DNA of 64,000 bases from Xylona heveae TC161 (GCF_001619985.1 NW_017264195.1:124001-188000); one strand, 5' to 3'; positions 22,111-32,946 are shown, counted from the first letter of the stretch. A program made the numbers and translations. Notes: generated from the sequence alone by a model not told the origin.

Positions 22111-23523
22111 ATGCCGCCCAGATTATTTCCCTTGCAAAACCTCAATACTTATCTTAAATTGCTCTCTCTACCACAACTGGCCTTAATTGCTCACTTGCAT
22201 ATTTTCATGGCCAGTTCCCGGGCCATCAGCCCTCCTACTCGTCGAAAGCGTCGTGCATCTTCACCACGCGAGAGTCACAATAACAATGCCTATCAACCAA
22301 GCAAGAGACAACTAACCAGTGATAATGAAACATACAACAATAATACCAATACCAATAACAGAAATATCCTACGCATCTTTGCATGGAACGTCAATAGCAT
22401 TTCTCCCCTAGTTCAACAACGCATCACTTCATTCTTTCCCGTATCATCCAAAGCATCATCATCATCGTCGTCGTCCAAACATGAGCCACCTCCATCCAAC
22501 ACTTCTCAACCGCAATCAAAACCGTCCGCTGCTCCAACCGGCTTACGTTCCTTCCTGCGCCGCCAATCCTGGCCACAAGTTGTCTGTCTACAAGAAGTCA
22601 AAATTTCTCCCACAGATACTGCTACTCAACGCGCAGTGCAACAAGCTATAACCCCACGAAACACAGAAGACACTGGCCCTTCTTATACGGCTCATTTTGA
22701 TCTTCCCACCGACAACCAAAACTGTCGCGGTTTCGGACAGAAAATGTACGGCGTGGCGGTTCTGCTACGAGACGACTTTGCGAGCAAATATGTCCAGCGC
22801 GTGCGAGGAGTCGATTGGGATCATGAAGGGCGGGTTCTAGTCGTCGAGTGTATGTTTCCTTGCCATCCTTCTTCTTCTCTCCCTACCCAATCTCAATCAC
22901 CCTCTCCTTCATCATTTACCTCATCCACAATCTCCAAATTCGCCATTCTATCCATCTACGCTCCCAACGGCACTACAAACCCCTACCGGGACCCAGTCAC
23001 AGGCAGCGTCACCGGCACGCGACATGACCGGAAACTGGCCTTTCACACACTTCTTTTGCGGGAGTGCCAGATGCTCGAGTCGCAGGATTTTAAGCTCGTC
23101 TTGGCAGGCGATTTCAACGTTGCCCGCGACCAGCGAGACGGGTATCCGAATCTGCGCACGCGACCGGAACAACATGTCTTGAATCGTAGGGATTTTATTG
23201 TCAAGTTTTTGGCCGATGGCGGAGGCGGAGGCGTAGCTGGAGCCAGCGCCAAGACATTGGAAGACATCGACAAAGTGGCCCCAAATAAAACACAACCCCG
23301 ACTCCACGCCATTGACACGTTCCGACACCTCCACCCCAACACACGCAAATACACATACTACCCGCGTAACAAGCCATGGGGCACAAGTTGCGACCGAGTA
23401 GACATGGTTCTTGTTTCGCGGGGGCTAGAAAGTCGTCTGGTGGCAGCTGATATGCTTGACTCTCCGGGTGATAGGGCGAGCAGTGACCATGTACCGATCT
23501 ATGTCGAATTGGTTTTATCTTGA
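22111..23523 (+). CDS. Exonuclease III/AP-endonuclease family nuclease
   Basis: Single-exon gene, 470 aa, of the endonuclease/exonuclease/phosphatase fold. The family motifs appear in order: FAWNVNSI at about residue 90, VVCLQEVK at about 160 (metal-binding Glu), LSIYAPNG at about 285, LAGDFNVARD at about 330 (catalytic Asp/Asn), and SSDHVPIYVEL at the C terminus (Asp-His pair). This is the ExoIII/APE1-type DNA-repair set: such enzymes cut the backbone 5' to abasic sites. Two Ser/Pro-rich inserts (about residues 110-145 and 255-275) enlarge it over the bacterial form. The first 32 residues may be a mitochondrial leader or a 5' extension, because a second ATG in good context (TTTTCATGGCC) opens at 22207. 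Confidence 0.85.
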   Translation: MPPRLFPLQNLNTYLKLLSLPQLALIAHLHIFMASSRAISPPTRRKRRASSPRESHNNNAYQPSKRQLTSDNETYNNNTNTNNRNILRIFAWNVNSISPLVQQRITSFFPVSSKASSSSSSSKHEPPPSNTSQPQSKPSAAPTGLRSFLRRQSWPQVVCLQEVKISPTDTATQRAVQQAITPRNTEDTGPSYTAHFDLPTDNQNCRGFGQKMYGVAVLLRDDFASKYVQRVRGVDWDHEGRVLVVECMFPCHPSSSLPTQSQSPSPSSFTSSTISKFAILSIYAPNGTTNPYRDPVTGSVTGTRHDRKLAFHTLLLRECQMLESQDFKLVLAGDFNVARDQRDGYPNLRTRPEQHVLNRRDFIVKFLADGGGGGVAGASAKTLEDIDKVAPNKTQPRLHAIDTFRHLHPNTRKYTYYPRNKPWGTSCDRVDMVLVSRGLESRLVAADMLDSPGDRASSDHVPIYVELVLS

Positions 23524-23989
23524 TACCCCTGGTTTCTTTTTTTCTATTATTTGATAGCTTGACATACTTGATACTTGATACTTGATACTTGATACATAAA
23601 TTGTAATGACGTGAGTCAATTCATGATATGAATAAATGAGGATAGTATAGTGCGATTAAGCTAAGAAAAGGTAAAATGGGACCAGATAAAGAGGCCAAAA
23701 AAGCAATGAGTAGAGGCAATAAGCCAAGTGACCTCCGCTGTGTTGGGTATAAAATGCAAAGCAAGCTAGCTAGAAGAAGCCTCGAGACGTCCATCGAGGC
23801 GTGCAATTTTGGGATTAAAAATTAATTTTGACGCGCAGGGGGAAAAAAAAAGGAAAATGTTGGAAAAGCAAATGGCGAGAGCAAATGCGATGCAATATTC
23901 TTGAACTGGTCGCAGCCCCATTGGCAAAGGCGGATTTGACAAACGTGAGATCAGTGTTTGACATGGAGTCTTAGACAGGTTCGTCCCAA
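23524..23989. other. Convergent gap with (TACTTGA) repeats
   Basis: This holds the 3' flanks of the nuclease gene and of the following GNAT gene. A short tandem repeat, four units of TACTTGA, lies at about 23565-23592. Otherwise the sequence is AT-rich and I see no gene. Confidence 0.55.
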
Positions 23990-24781
23990 TCAGACGGTCT
24001 CAGGAACGTCCAGTCTCTTCCACATGCCAACGTGGATGATGCCCTCTTCGTCCCATGTTCCCATTGACTCGTCTCGCTCGAACCCGAGCTTCTCCCACAT
24101 GTGCTGCACGCTCTCTTGAGCATGCACGAGTACGAGACCTCGCCAAGTGTCTTCAGCAGGCTCGCCGCCTTCCACCTTGAGCGCTTCGCGAGCCATCGGG
24201 CTGAGCGGGGGAACGATTTCCTGCGGATGACCCTTTGCCCATTCTAGTGCTGCGTTGACGAGGAGTCGACCGAGACCGAGGCCGCGGTAGGGAGCAAGCG
24301 TAGCCAGACGGCCGAGCTTGACGTAGGGTTCTTTGCCGTCGTGGAACTTTGTGCTGCTCTTCTCGTGGGCCTCTTGGCCTTCAACTGGCGCAAGACCTTC
24401 AGCATTGTCAATCTTGTGGTGGCTGAGGGGTTGCGGGTGGGGCGGGTGAGGCGGAGGCACGAGCCGGACAGTGCCAACAGGAGTTCCGACATTGCCAGCG
24501 GCGTTGCGGGGTCTGCGGTAGTCGTTGGCAGCGCTGCCACCTTCGCCAGTGTTGGCCACGGATGCGTATACCACCCAGTGGAAAGAGCGGGGGTCATCGA
24601 CATCGACTTCGTTCTCGGCGGGCACATTTTGTTCCTTGACAAATACCTCGTGTCGGACTTCCATGGCTTCTTTGAATGTGTCTGGGATAGTGTCGGGTTG
24701 GTCGGCGGGCAGGATCTCCGGGTCATACGCGTTCAAGACGCTGCCCGGAGGCGTAAGCATGGAGATGAATTGTGTGGACAT
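23990..24781 (-). CDS. GNAT family N-acetyltransferase
   Basis: Single-exon gene, 263 aa. Near residue 40 it has RHEVFVKEQNVP, the ElaA-like start of many fungal GNATs. PVGTVRLVPPP comes next, and then the acetyl-CoA motif A, LGRLATLAPYRGLGLGRLLV (about residues 158-177), with the R-G-x-G-x-G/A loop. The end is typical: HAQESVQHMWEKLGF followed by IIHVGMWKRL. Between strand and motif A sits a His/Pro-rich loop (PPPHPPHPQPLSHHKID) that is probably exposed. Substrate not predictable. The start ATG at 24781-24779 is the only in-frame Met near the conserved region. It is transcribed toward the nuclease gene. Confidence 0.85.
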   Translation of the reverse strand: MSTQFISMLTPPGSVLNAYDPEILPADQPDTIPDTFKEAMEVRHEVFVKEQNVPAENEVDVDDPRSFHWVVYASVANTGEGGSAANDYRRPRNAAGNVGTPVGTVRLVPPPHPPHPQPLSHHKIDNAEGLAPVEGQEAHEKSSTKFHDGKEPYVKLGRLATLAPYRGLGLGRLLVNAALEWAKGHPQEIVPPLSPMAREALKVEGGEPAEDTWRGLVLVHAQESVQHMWEKLGFERDESMGTWDEEGIIHVGMWKRLDVPETV

Positions 24782-25427
24782 TGTGGGTGTGAAGCGTGAA
24801 AGCTCGATTGTGATTGTTTTGAGAGGATAAGAAGCTTGCAGAAGCTGTTGCAGCTGTTGCAGAACTACTCAGTATGTAGGGGTCTCAATCGTAAGAGCAG
24901 GTGATTCTGAGGTGCTCGATGTCGTAATTTACCCAGTGTTATAAGCTGACTTGAGCAGGGTCCGTTAAAATACCAGGCGAGCTAGATGAAGTAAGAGAGC
25001 TTAGCAGTCAGACAAATGAAAGAGAAAAGAGAGACGTAGAGAACTTCAGCTTTAAACCAGACAACGTGGAGAAGTGAGTGGACGTGAGTCAACCCATACC
25101 CCACATGGGGCGCGATTCCTCAAGAGGGAAGATGAAATAATCGTTTCAAGTCTGGAGCCGAACAAGCTGACGTTTGAAATGGAGGGATTTTGGGGTTCCC
25201 ACTTGCCTACCTGAGTTGCTGTACGTAAAATGTGACATTTAGTGTTCCCTGGCGCCAAGAACCAGCGACCAATGAAGTGACTTAACTGTACACGGAATCT
25301 ACAGATAGACTTTGGTACTTTGGCTTACCCGTGGGGATGTCCCGGAGTACTGCTCTCCGTCCGGACGTTTCTCCCCAGACCCTGAAAAGACACCACAATA
25401 CTAATCTTACCATGTACTTGACTTGTC
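24782..25427. other. Divergent promoter gap, GNAT / phosphotransferase
   Basis: 646 bp separate the two divergent start codons. CTGTTGCAGCTGTTGCAG-like short repeats lie near 24842-24862. No gene-like frame and no clear TATA element are visible. Confidence 0.45.
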
Positions 25428-27237
25428 ATGCTCCGTATCTTCAGAGGTCTCAAGAAGTTGAGGCCCGGCCAGAAAATAGCTCCAATATCCATACTCTGTC
25501 GAGGTGACTGTGACCGCTACTACTAATATGATATGACTGACTGAACTACGAAATTTAGGTGAATCGGTCAATCGAGAAGCCCTTTTTGCATATGCCAATG
25601 GCCGTTTTCTTGTCGACGAGCAACTTCAATTTGACCGACGTTTCTTGAAATTCAATGTAGATGCCCTTTGTGACGTTGTTGCCGCCACTGATGTGGAACC
25701 GTCTCCGATCGCAGCAATTGAGAAGAGGGAGGGAGGTTTCAGCAAGGCTCTATTGATGAAAAAGAAAAATGGAAAGGAAGTCCTTGCAAAACTTCCATTG
25801 CCCCTTGCTGGGCCACCATCTCTCGCAACTGCGTCTGAAGTGGGTGTTTTAGAATACGGTATGATTTTCCTGTCCGTTTGTTTCCAAAATATTTACATGA
25901 GTGTTCATAGTGAGAAAACACACAAATATTCCGGTTCCCCGAGTGCTTTCCTGGTCCTCAGATAGATCCAATCCTGTCGGCTCTGAATACATAATCATGG
26001 AGAAAGCTGCAGGGATTCCACTGTTTCAGCAATGGGGTGTGATGAAAGAATTCGAGAAACTGGAACTCATAAAGAACTTGACCAGACTTGAAGCCCAGTT
26101 ATCGGGTATCTCATTCCCCTCTTATGGCAGTTTATATCTTCGAGGGTCTGCAAGGCATTCCAAACATCACATACTCGATGAGAGTATTGATCCGTCCAAC
26201 TCATTTTGTATTGGTCCGTCATGTGATCGTTCATTTGACTCTAATACTACCTCAAACTTGACTTTGCCACGTCAAAGTTTTGACTCGGGGCCTTGTAAGT
26301 GCCCGTCCATCCATCATCCGCTTTCAATTAGCTAAATCAAGGCGCAGGGAATACAATATCAAGCTTTGGAACTGCAATTGCAAAGCGAGAGCTGTCCAGG
26401 CTCACAACCGGACGCTTGAACAGACAGCCAATATTCTATCATGGAACCATGGAGGAACAGACCCAACTCCTAAAATTCACAACAGACATTATGCAGATGT
26501 TGGACTTGCATCCTATATTACGCCAAGTTTCTCAGCCCACTCTATGGCATACCGATCTGCACATGGGAAACATTTTCGTTGCGCCCGACGACCCATCACA
26601 GATAGTATCACTTATCGATTTCCAATCGATATCTGTGCTTCCATTATTTCTTCAGGCCCAGTGGCCCATATTTGTCAAACCCCCACAGAATTACGTGAAA
26701 GGACTCGTGCACCCAAAACTCCCAGACGATTTTGACGACCTAGATAATGAAAGCAAAACCATTGCTCTACAAGAGTGGTCTCAGGCGAAACTCGCAAAGG
26801 CGTACGAAGTCTCCAACTATCTCGAGAACAGACTTGCACATAATGCCATGAATATCCCTCGCGTTTTTCGAGAACTCTTTATCCGGTGTGGAGAAATCTC
26901 CGACGTCGGAGTCCTTCCGCTCCGAGAATGCCTTATTGAAATATACCAGAATTGGTCGAATTTGGGCTTTACAAGACAATGTCCGTTCAAGTTCAGCGCG
27001 GAAGAAATATCTTTGCACGAACAACAATTCGCTGAATATCAATCCTGGCACGACGTCCAAACAATGGCTCAGGAATGTCTAGATACAGATGCCGAAGGGT
27101 GGATAGCTCCGCAAATTGACATTATGAAGAAAAAGAGACAGAATAAGGAGCTCTTGTCCTTGTATATTGAGCACATGGCAGGAGAGAAATCACCTGAAGA
27201 AGTAAAGAAGATGTGGCCATTTCTCGACGATACATGA
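25428..27237 (+). CDS. AIM9-like aminoglycoside-phosphotransferase-fold protein
   Basis: Spliced model: 25428-25503, 25559-25858, 25911-26294, 26348-27237; 549 aa, with introns of 55, 52 and 53 nt. The first exon encodes MLRIFRGLKKLRPGQK, a short basic amphipathic start that looks like a mitochondrial presequence. LFAYANGRFLVDE follows, the conserved start of the AIM9-like group. The kinase-like fold shows LAKLP (the ATP Lys strand), EYIIMEKAAG (hinge), WHTDLHMGNIFV with catalytic D323 and N328, and LIDFQS with D344 for metal. All key residues are present, so activity is plausible, but no substrate is known for the group. The exon 1 assignment rests on frame, donor GTGACT and the presequence, and is less certain than the rest. 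Confidence 0.82.
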
Positions 27238-27757
27238 GTACTGGACGCAAGGTCAGCATACGACACAGGGTACTTTTCGTGTATAAAAGGCAACATTTCT
27301 TGTCGCTGGAACTCCACTACAGGTCAGCGCCTCATTCGCCCCGGGAACTGGTTAGGTTGTGGGGGCTGTCGCTCGATGAGATATCGTATTTTACCCTGCG
27401 TCTTCTGCGTTAAGATGACGTCAGACATAAGTCGTCGTTCTTGGCTTGTGGAATAGTTTCTTGTCGTATGCGGGAGAATTTCTTGGCTGTGACGTGAAGC
27501 CGCTCGGACACATTAAATGCCCGGGCAATCATACACCTAGTGCTATAATTCTTATTCATGCTGAGGCGCAAGTAATCTTGGCGAAAGAATATGCGACATA
27601 ATTGCCTAGAAGGCATAAGGTACCTAAGGTACTGGACTGGCGCTATACTTCACTGCACTCTGATGAGGATGCTACGCTAAAAAAAGCACCATTAAGGGTT
27701 GAATGTCGAGAGGAAGCTATGAAAAGTAATACTACGATATAGTAGGACATTCGCTGG
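27238..27757. other. Convergent gap, phosphotransferase / gpi3
   Basis: 520 bp between two stop codons. It contains both 3' UTRs. A short direct repeat AGGTACCTAAGGTAC lies at about 27618-27632. No gene was found. Confidence 0.45.
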
Positions 27758-29511
27758 TCATCCGGGATCAACTACGCGACCATCTCTCCATCCATCTCGT
27801 CCGCTTCGACGCCGAACCACCCGTGCAGATGCCGGGAACCGCGCGTCTTCTCGGTCGTCGACGATGCCATTCTCAATCGGCTTTTTCCTGGGCCAATCCC
27901 GAGCCAGATCGATACTCTTCCGCGGCGCCCAAATCTCCAAGAAGACAAGAATAAGATAATCAACAATGACACAAAGGCAAAAGAGCTTGCCTGCCCAAAT
28001 TCCGCACCCATAATATCGTTTCAATCGGTCAATTAAAGAAAAACCCTGCACACCAGCTCGCCCGCGAGTTGCACTCCATCCGCCACCCGGGTGACTGCCG
28101 TAAAATTCCTCTTCGCTGAGGGCGCCGGATATGCCCTTGTATACTCGTTCTGTTCGCTCGGCAACATCGGTCCACGAGTACATCATTTTTACTTGGTCGT
28201 GGAAACGGTCTGTGCGGACGCGGTTTGATCGTAGCGCGGCAATTGCGCGCCCAGTAGCTGCAACGAGATCGTCTTCTTCTGGTTTGGCAAACGTAGTCAT
28301 GTGTTGTGGCAACACTTCTGGGATTCCACCAACACGTGTGCAAACGACGTACAGCCCACACGACGCTGCTTCGACAATGACCGTACCAAACGCTTCTGTC
28401 AAGGAAGGATGAAGGTAGATGTGGCCCTTGACCATGACATCTCGCACCTCCTCGTGACGGACTGGACCGAGCATCTCGACTCGATCCTGTAGCACGTGCC
28501 GTTCCAGCATTTGCTCCAAATCAATGGCTTTGGGGCCCGACCCGGCAATGATGAAGCGTACATTTGGGTGCGCAGCCAAAATGCGTGGAATAGCAGCAAT
28601 TAGTAAATCCGTGCCCTTGTTGTAAAAAAGACGGGAAATGACCACAATCGTGATGGTCTCGTGAGGTCCAAGCGGATGAGCTGGCGGAAGTGGACCCCGT
28701 GTCTTTACTGAATTTTCAGCTGGGTTTGCAGGGTATCCTAATGGACGAAAATCCTCTGCTACCACTGCATTCGGAATGACAGAGACCATCAAAGGGTCTA
28801 AGGAAGCTCGGAGGACAGTATTCTCTTTGCTGTGAAGGCATGTCAGAGTCGTTGAAAATAAAATGGATACTTTTCGGTTTGAGCATACCATGTATGGCTG
28901 ACGCAAATCACATGGTCGACATCACTCAAAGAGAATTTGAGCAATTTGTTCGCCAAGATGCTGGCTGCATCTGCGAAGCCGAAGAGAGAGTGGTCGGTGA
29001 ACACTGTACGCAGGCCCATAGTCCGCGCGTGCAAAATGGCTTCGTGACATAGATTGCTTAAGCTTGCATGTCCATGCACAATCTCTATTTGTTCTCTGAT
29101 GACAATATTTCGAAATATTGGGAAGAATGAGAACACGGTCGGAAAGGTCGCTTCCCGGTGGACGACGAGAAACGGAACATGATATACTTTTAGGCCATTG
29201 GTGAGATATCGAATGCCTGTGCGACCCTGGTATGCATGGGTGATGATGATTACTTTGTGTCCTCGGTCAATTAATTTCTGTTCTGAGCGTTAGAAGCCTC
29301 TCAGTACGAATGAGATTGGGTACTTACTGTGGAGAGCTGATATATGTGACTCTCGATTCCACCTGATATTCGTAAGATACTGCATTTTCCGCACAAAGAA
29401 GAGGCTCAACTACCTGGTTGAGGAAAGAAGAAATCACTTATCATCCTACAATGTGTTAGAGAGCGCAGGACGCTAGGGTCACAGAAGCACCTACGCAATG
29501 TTGTATGGCAT
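27758..29511 (-). CDS. gpi3: GPI-anchor N-acetylglucosaminyltransferase catalytic subunit (PIG-A/Gpi3)
   Basis: Spliced model, minus strand: 29511-29495, 29445-29414, 29362-29328, 29277-28889, 28829-27758; 514 aa. The first three exons are only 17, 32 and 35 nt, and joined they give the family-invariant start [12 protein letters not shown] then IESHIYQLS. The GT4 fold follows: [49 protein letters not shown]. The donor-binding EX7E motif [13 protein letters not shown] comes later. A C-terminal hydrophobic segment ([18 protein letters not shown]) anchors the protein in the ER membrane, cytosolic side. With its partners it moves GlcNAc from UDP-GlcNAc to phosphatidylinositol, the first GPI step. 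It faces dbp6 across a 318 bp divergent promoter. Confidence 0.94.
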
Positions 29512-29829
29512 GGTTGAGGGATGGGCGCCTCAAAAGGGCCAAGGTCCAGAATTGGAATAGACTAAGCATCTCAAGCCGCAGCATATTCCATTCTCAAAGC
29601 TGGCGCAAAACATTCAGAACAATAATCAGAAGTCAAGCTGTTGGAATTATGGGCAACTGTGGTTGAAGCTTCGTAAACGTTAGAGGTGCAATGGCGGATA
29701 CCACGGGATTTGCCGAAGGCGGTGAGGCGCGAGAAATGGAAGCTTGGCCAAATAATTTCTTGAGTCGCCAAAAATTAAAGAATTGCTCCAGAGTAATTCT
29801 ATATCCTCCGCCGCTGCAGATCGCCCATC
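29512..29829. promoter_or_regulatory. Divergent gpi3/dbp6 promoter
   Basis: 318 bp separate the two start codons, so promoter elements for both genes must lie here or inside their leaders. No TATA box is seen. The dbp6 ATG has the context CCATCATGTCAG. Confidence 0.55.
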
Positions 29830-32109
29830 ATGTCAGCAGGATTGTATTCTAGATATATACCTCCACAAAAGAGCGCTCCATCATTGAAGGAGCCTATATT
29901 GCAATCACCTGCCTCTTCCGAGCAGAATGGCGAAAAACCTTCCAATAACACGCCTGTGAAGAAACGAAAGAGATCTTCCCACGAAGTCAGCGAGAAGGCA
30001 CCTCCAAGCGATGACGCCGAAGCTGATTCAAAGTTCAAACGGATTCGCCAAAAATTTGAAAAATCTACAAAGTCTGCGGCAGAGCGCCTTGAAGCAGAAA
30101 AGAATGCCGCCGCCGCTGTACCAATTGAGGGCGACGAAGCCCAGCTTCCCGAGCCAGAGGAAGTTCAAGGACTTGTCCCTCTTCCACAGCCAGCTCCTGT
30201 GCCAGAGCCAGATTTTGCGCCATTATTCAGCTCATTACCCAGCTGGCTCGCGGAACCGTCTACTGTATCGTCAACAGAAACAGCCCCTTTCAATTCTCTA
30301 CCGATCTCCCAAAAGTTACTGTCTACTTTAACGTCCAAAGGCTACAAGTCTGCATTTGCTGTACAAGCAGCCATTATTCCACTTTTACTACCGGGAAATT
30401 CTTGGATTCCAGGAGATGTTTGTGTGTCAGCTGCAACGGGCTCTGGCAAGACGCTTTCGTATGTACTTCCTATCGTCGAAAGCCTAAGGAAACATGTGGT
30501 GAGGAAATTACGGGCTGTGATTGTTGTGCCGACGCGAGAGCTTGTCTCGCAGGCTCGGGACGCTTGCGAACTGTGTGCTGCGGGTTCTGGCTTGCAAGTC
30601 GGCACTGCACTCGGTACACGCCACTTGGATGTGGAGCAAGACTCATTGATTGGGAAGGAAGCATATTATGATCCTGAGGGCTACCAGGAAAGCCTGGAGA
30701 GGTCAAGGGCTCGAAGAAAGGCAGGAATTACAGGATCAGAAACTCAGAAATTGGAAGAGGATCGACCCGATATTCTACCGCTACATGTTTCGAAACTTGT
30801 TTCGAAAGTTGATATTTTGGTGTGCACACCCGGTCGATTAGTCGAGCACATTCGGTCTACACCAGGCTTTACGCTTCACAATGTTGAATGGCTTGTCATA
30901 GATGAGGCAGATCGCTTACTCAACCAAAGCTTCCAAGAGTGGACGTCAGTGGTTATGTCAGCCTTGGAAGGCAACCAGTTCAACAAGGAATTGAGTATTC
31001 GGGAGCAGATCCTAAGGGATCTTGGCCGATCTCCAGACTCTAAGAGAGTCCGAAAGGTTATTCTCAGCGCTACGATGACCCGAGATGTACAAAAATTGAG
31101 CGCTTTGAAGCTTCGAAGACCAAGACTTGTTGTAGTTGGCAACGCGGAGCTTGAACGCATTGAAAAGTCCGAATCAGCCGCATTATATGATCTCCCGTCT
31201 CTATTGCTCGAGAGGGCTGTGAGTGTTGAGGATGGTAGTGAGAAGCCATTGTATCTTTTGCGTTTACTTCAGTCCAAACTGCTTCCAGAGGGAGCTCTTA
31301 CGATGAAGAACCCTAGTGGCTATGAAACAAAGGCAGATTCAACGGATACGTCGTCAGATGAGGACTCTGACGACACATCGTCAAGCGGTTCGGACACCTC
31401 CTCTGATGAGTCTTCAGATGAGGAAGAGTCGTCTGCTTCATCAACAAATTCGCAGGCCGAGAGTGCCAGCGCTGCATCTGCATCTTCTTCTTCTTCTTCC
31501 GGCTCATCGAGTTCGGATGATTCTTCGGACGCAGATTCTGAGAATGAAATGCCCTCGACGCGAAAGGTAGTCGATTCCGCAAAGGGAAGCTCACAATGCA
31601 CAACACGAGGAATTCTTATCTTCACGAACAACAACGAGAATGCTTCCCGTCTCGCTAGACTACTTTCCATCATGCAACCAGCCTATGCGTCAATCACAGA
31701 TATTCTGACGAAATCGTCGAGCACTGCTTCGGGACGGAAAACTCTGGCTGCGTTCCGAGCCGGCAAGACTCATATCCTCATCGCCTCTGATCGTGCTTCG
31801 CGTGGATTGGATGTTCCAAACCTAGCACACATAGTTAATTATGACATACCGACAAGTGTCACCGCCTACGTCCACAGGGTTGGTCGGACGGCCCGAGCGG
31901 GGAAAGAGGGGCAAGCATGGAGCTTTGTCACCAATACGGAGGCTAGATGGTTCTGGAATGAAATTGCACGAGGTCCACAGATCCAGCGTCAACCTGGAAG
32001 GAAGGTGGAACGTGTTAAAGTGGACCTGGCAGATATCAATGCCGATGAGAGGGAGCGGTATGAGGAGGCGCTCACGACGCTGAAGCGTGAGGTACAAGGA
32101 GGGAGGTAA
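29830..32109 (+). CDS. dbp6: DEAD-box ATP-dependent RNA helicase Dbp6
   Basis: Single exon, 759 aa. Helicase motifs in order: AATGSGKT (motif I, about residue 203), VVPTRELV (Ia), CTPGRLVEH (Ib), VIDEADRLL (DEAD, about 357), LSATMTRDV (SAT, about 412), SDRASRGLDVP (V) and HRVGRTARAG (VI, about 682). Dbp6 is an essential nucleolar helicase for early 60S ribosome assembly. The assignment rests on the RTARAGKEGQAW end and on the very long Ser/Asp/Glu tract (about residues 500-580) between the two RecA lobes. Such a tract is typically phosphorylated by casein kinase 2. The N-terminal 110 residues are charged and low-complexity. Confidence 0.9.
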   Translation: MSAGLYSRYIPPQKSAPSLKEPILQSPASSEQNGEKPSNNTPVKKRKRSSHEVSEKAPPSDDAEADSKFKRIRQKFEKSTKSAAERLEAEKNAAAAVPIEGDEAQLPEPEEVQGLVPLPQPAPVPEPDFAPLFSSLPSWLAEPSTVSSTETAPFNSLPISQKLLSTLTSKGYKSAFAVQAAIIPLLLPGNSWIPGDVCVSAATGSGKTLSYVLPIVESLRKHVVRKLRAVIVVPTRELVSQARDACELCAAGSGLQVGTALGTRHLDVEQDSLIGKEAYYDPEGYQESLERSRARRKAGITGSETQKLEEDRPDILPLHVSKLVSKVDILVCTPGRLVEHIRSTPGFTLHNVEWLVIDEADRLLNQSFQEWTSVVMSALEGNQFNKELSIREQILRDLGRSPDSKRVRKVILSATMTRDVQKLSALKLRRPRLVVVGNAELERIEKSESAALYDLPSLLLERAVSVEDGSEKPLYLLRLLQSKLLPEGALTMKNPSGYETKADSTDTSSDEDSDDTSSSGSDTSSDESSDEEESSASSTNSQAESASAASASSSSSSGSSSSDDSSDADSENEMPSTRKVVDSAKGSSQCTTRGILIFTNNNENASRLARLLSIMQPAYASITDILTKSSSTASGRKTLAAFRAGKTHILIASDRASRGLDVPNLAHIVNYDIPTSVTAYVHRVGRTARAGKEGQAWSFVTNTEARWFWNEIARGPQIQRQPGRKVERVKVDLADINADERERYEEALTTLKREVQGGR

Positions 32110-32358
32110 AGTCGATACAAATCACGTCAGCAACCGTCTGTGGCAGCTGCCAATGCACCCGGCCCCTGACATGCATGCTCCGATGCACCATATCTCGAAA
32201 GGACGAGAGGAGAAAATGATATCGATTTGCACTATCGTCAGAAAGGCAGCTGCCCGCAAAGGGAACAAGAGCTGTTTTACAATTCCATTACATGAATCCA
32301 CCACTTTTTCTCTCTTGGTCCCAGGCACTATTGATCCTCCACCTTCCAATTTCCACAA
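32110..32358. other. Short convergent gap after dbp6
   Basis: 249 bp of 3' flank between dbp6 and the secreted-protein gene on the other strand. Nothing else is seen. Confidence 0.5.
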
Positions 32359-32946
32359 CTAACCACCATCTCCCCACCAGCCCTTGGGCTTGCGCGTGGT
32401 GGGTTCGCATGCATAAGTAAGGGTATACTTTGATGGCATTGTGATGGTGACAGTAGGCTTGACCGTCTATGGATGGTGGTTAGCTGTCATCGATGCGGAG
32501 TTGCCGGCTGATTCGATGGACGACTTACCTTACTGGGCAGCACCCCCCAATTGTAGACTTCTTCGACCTTGAGACTGCAACCGCCACAGTCAATCGTGCT
32601 GGTGCCTGTGATGGTGGCAGAATAGCGCGTGAGGGTGGGATTGGTTGGAGCAGGGATGAAGAGCGGGACATGGGTAGTGCATGGATAGTAGGTCGTCATA
32701 GTGGGGTTGAACATGAATTCACTTCGGTGCTCCCAGGGGAAGTGCCAGTCGGCCTTAACCACCGCCCTAAGCACACCAGCAGGCTTATCAGCGACAACCA
32801 CCGAAAATATCACAGAGACAATCTAGCAAGGGTTATGGTATGACCATTATCCGTCGAAACGCACATAAAGTGAGGGGAATTGCTGGATTGGTGGAGACGT
32901 ACAGGCGCACCATCAGTGCCAAGACCACAGCTCGGAGGGACATCAT
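32359..32946 (-). CDS. Small secreted four-cysteine protein, unknown function
   Basis: Spliced model, minus strand: 32946-32911, 32822-32529, 32466-32359; 145 aa, introns 88 and 62 nt. Exon 1 encodes MMSLRAVVLALM and joins IVSVIFSVVVA, a classic signal peptide with probable cleavage A23|D24. The mature chain of about 122 aa has four Cys: PCTT, the pair DCGGC, and ACEP near the end, enough for two disulfides. The region before the CGGC pair is Thr-rich. The tail KPKGWWGDGG is basic, then Gly/Trp-rich. Donor GTGCGC (exon 1) is weak, but the same type is used in the sideroflexin gene; the second intron has a GCTAAC branch site. I do not recognise the family. The size, signal and Cys pattern suit a secreted cell-wall or effector-like protein. 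Confidence 0.7.
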
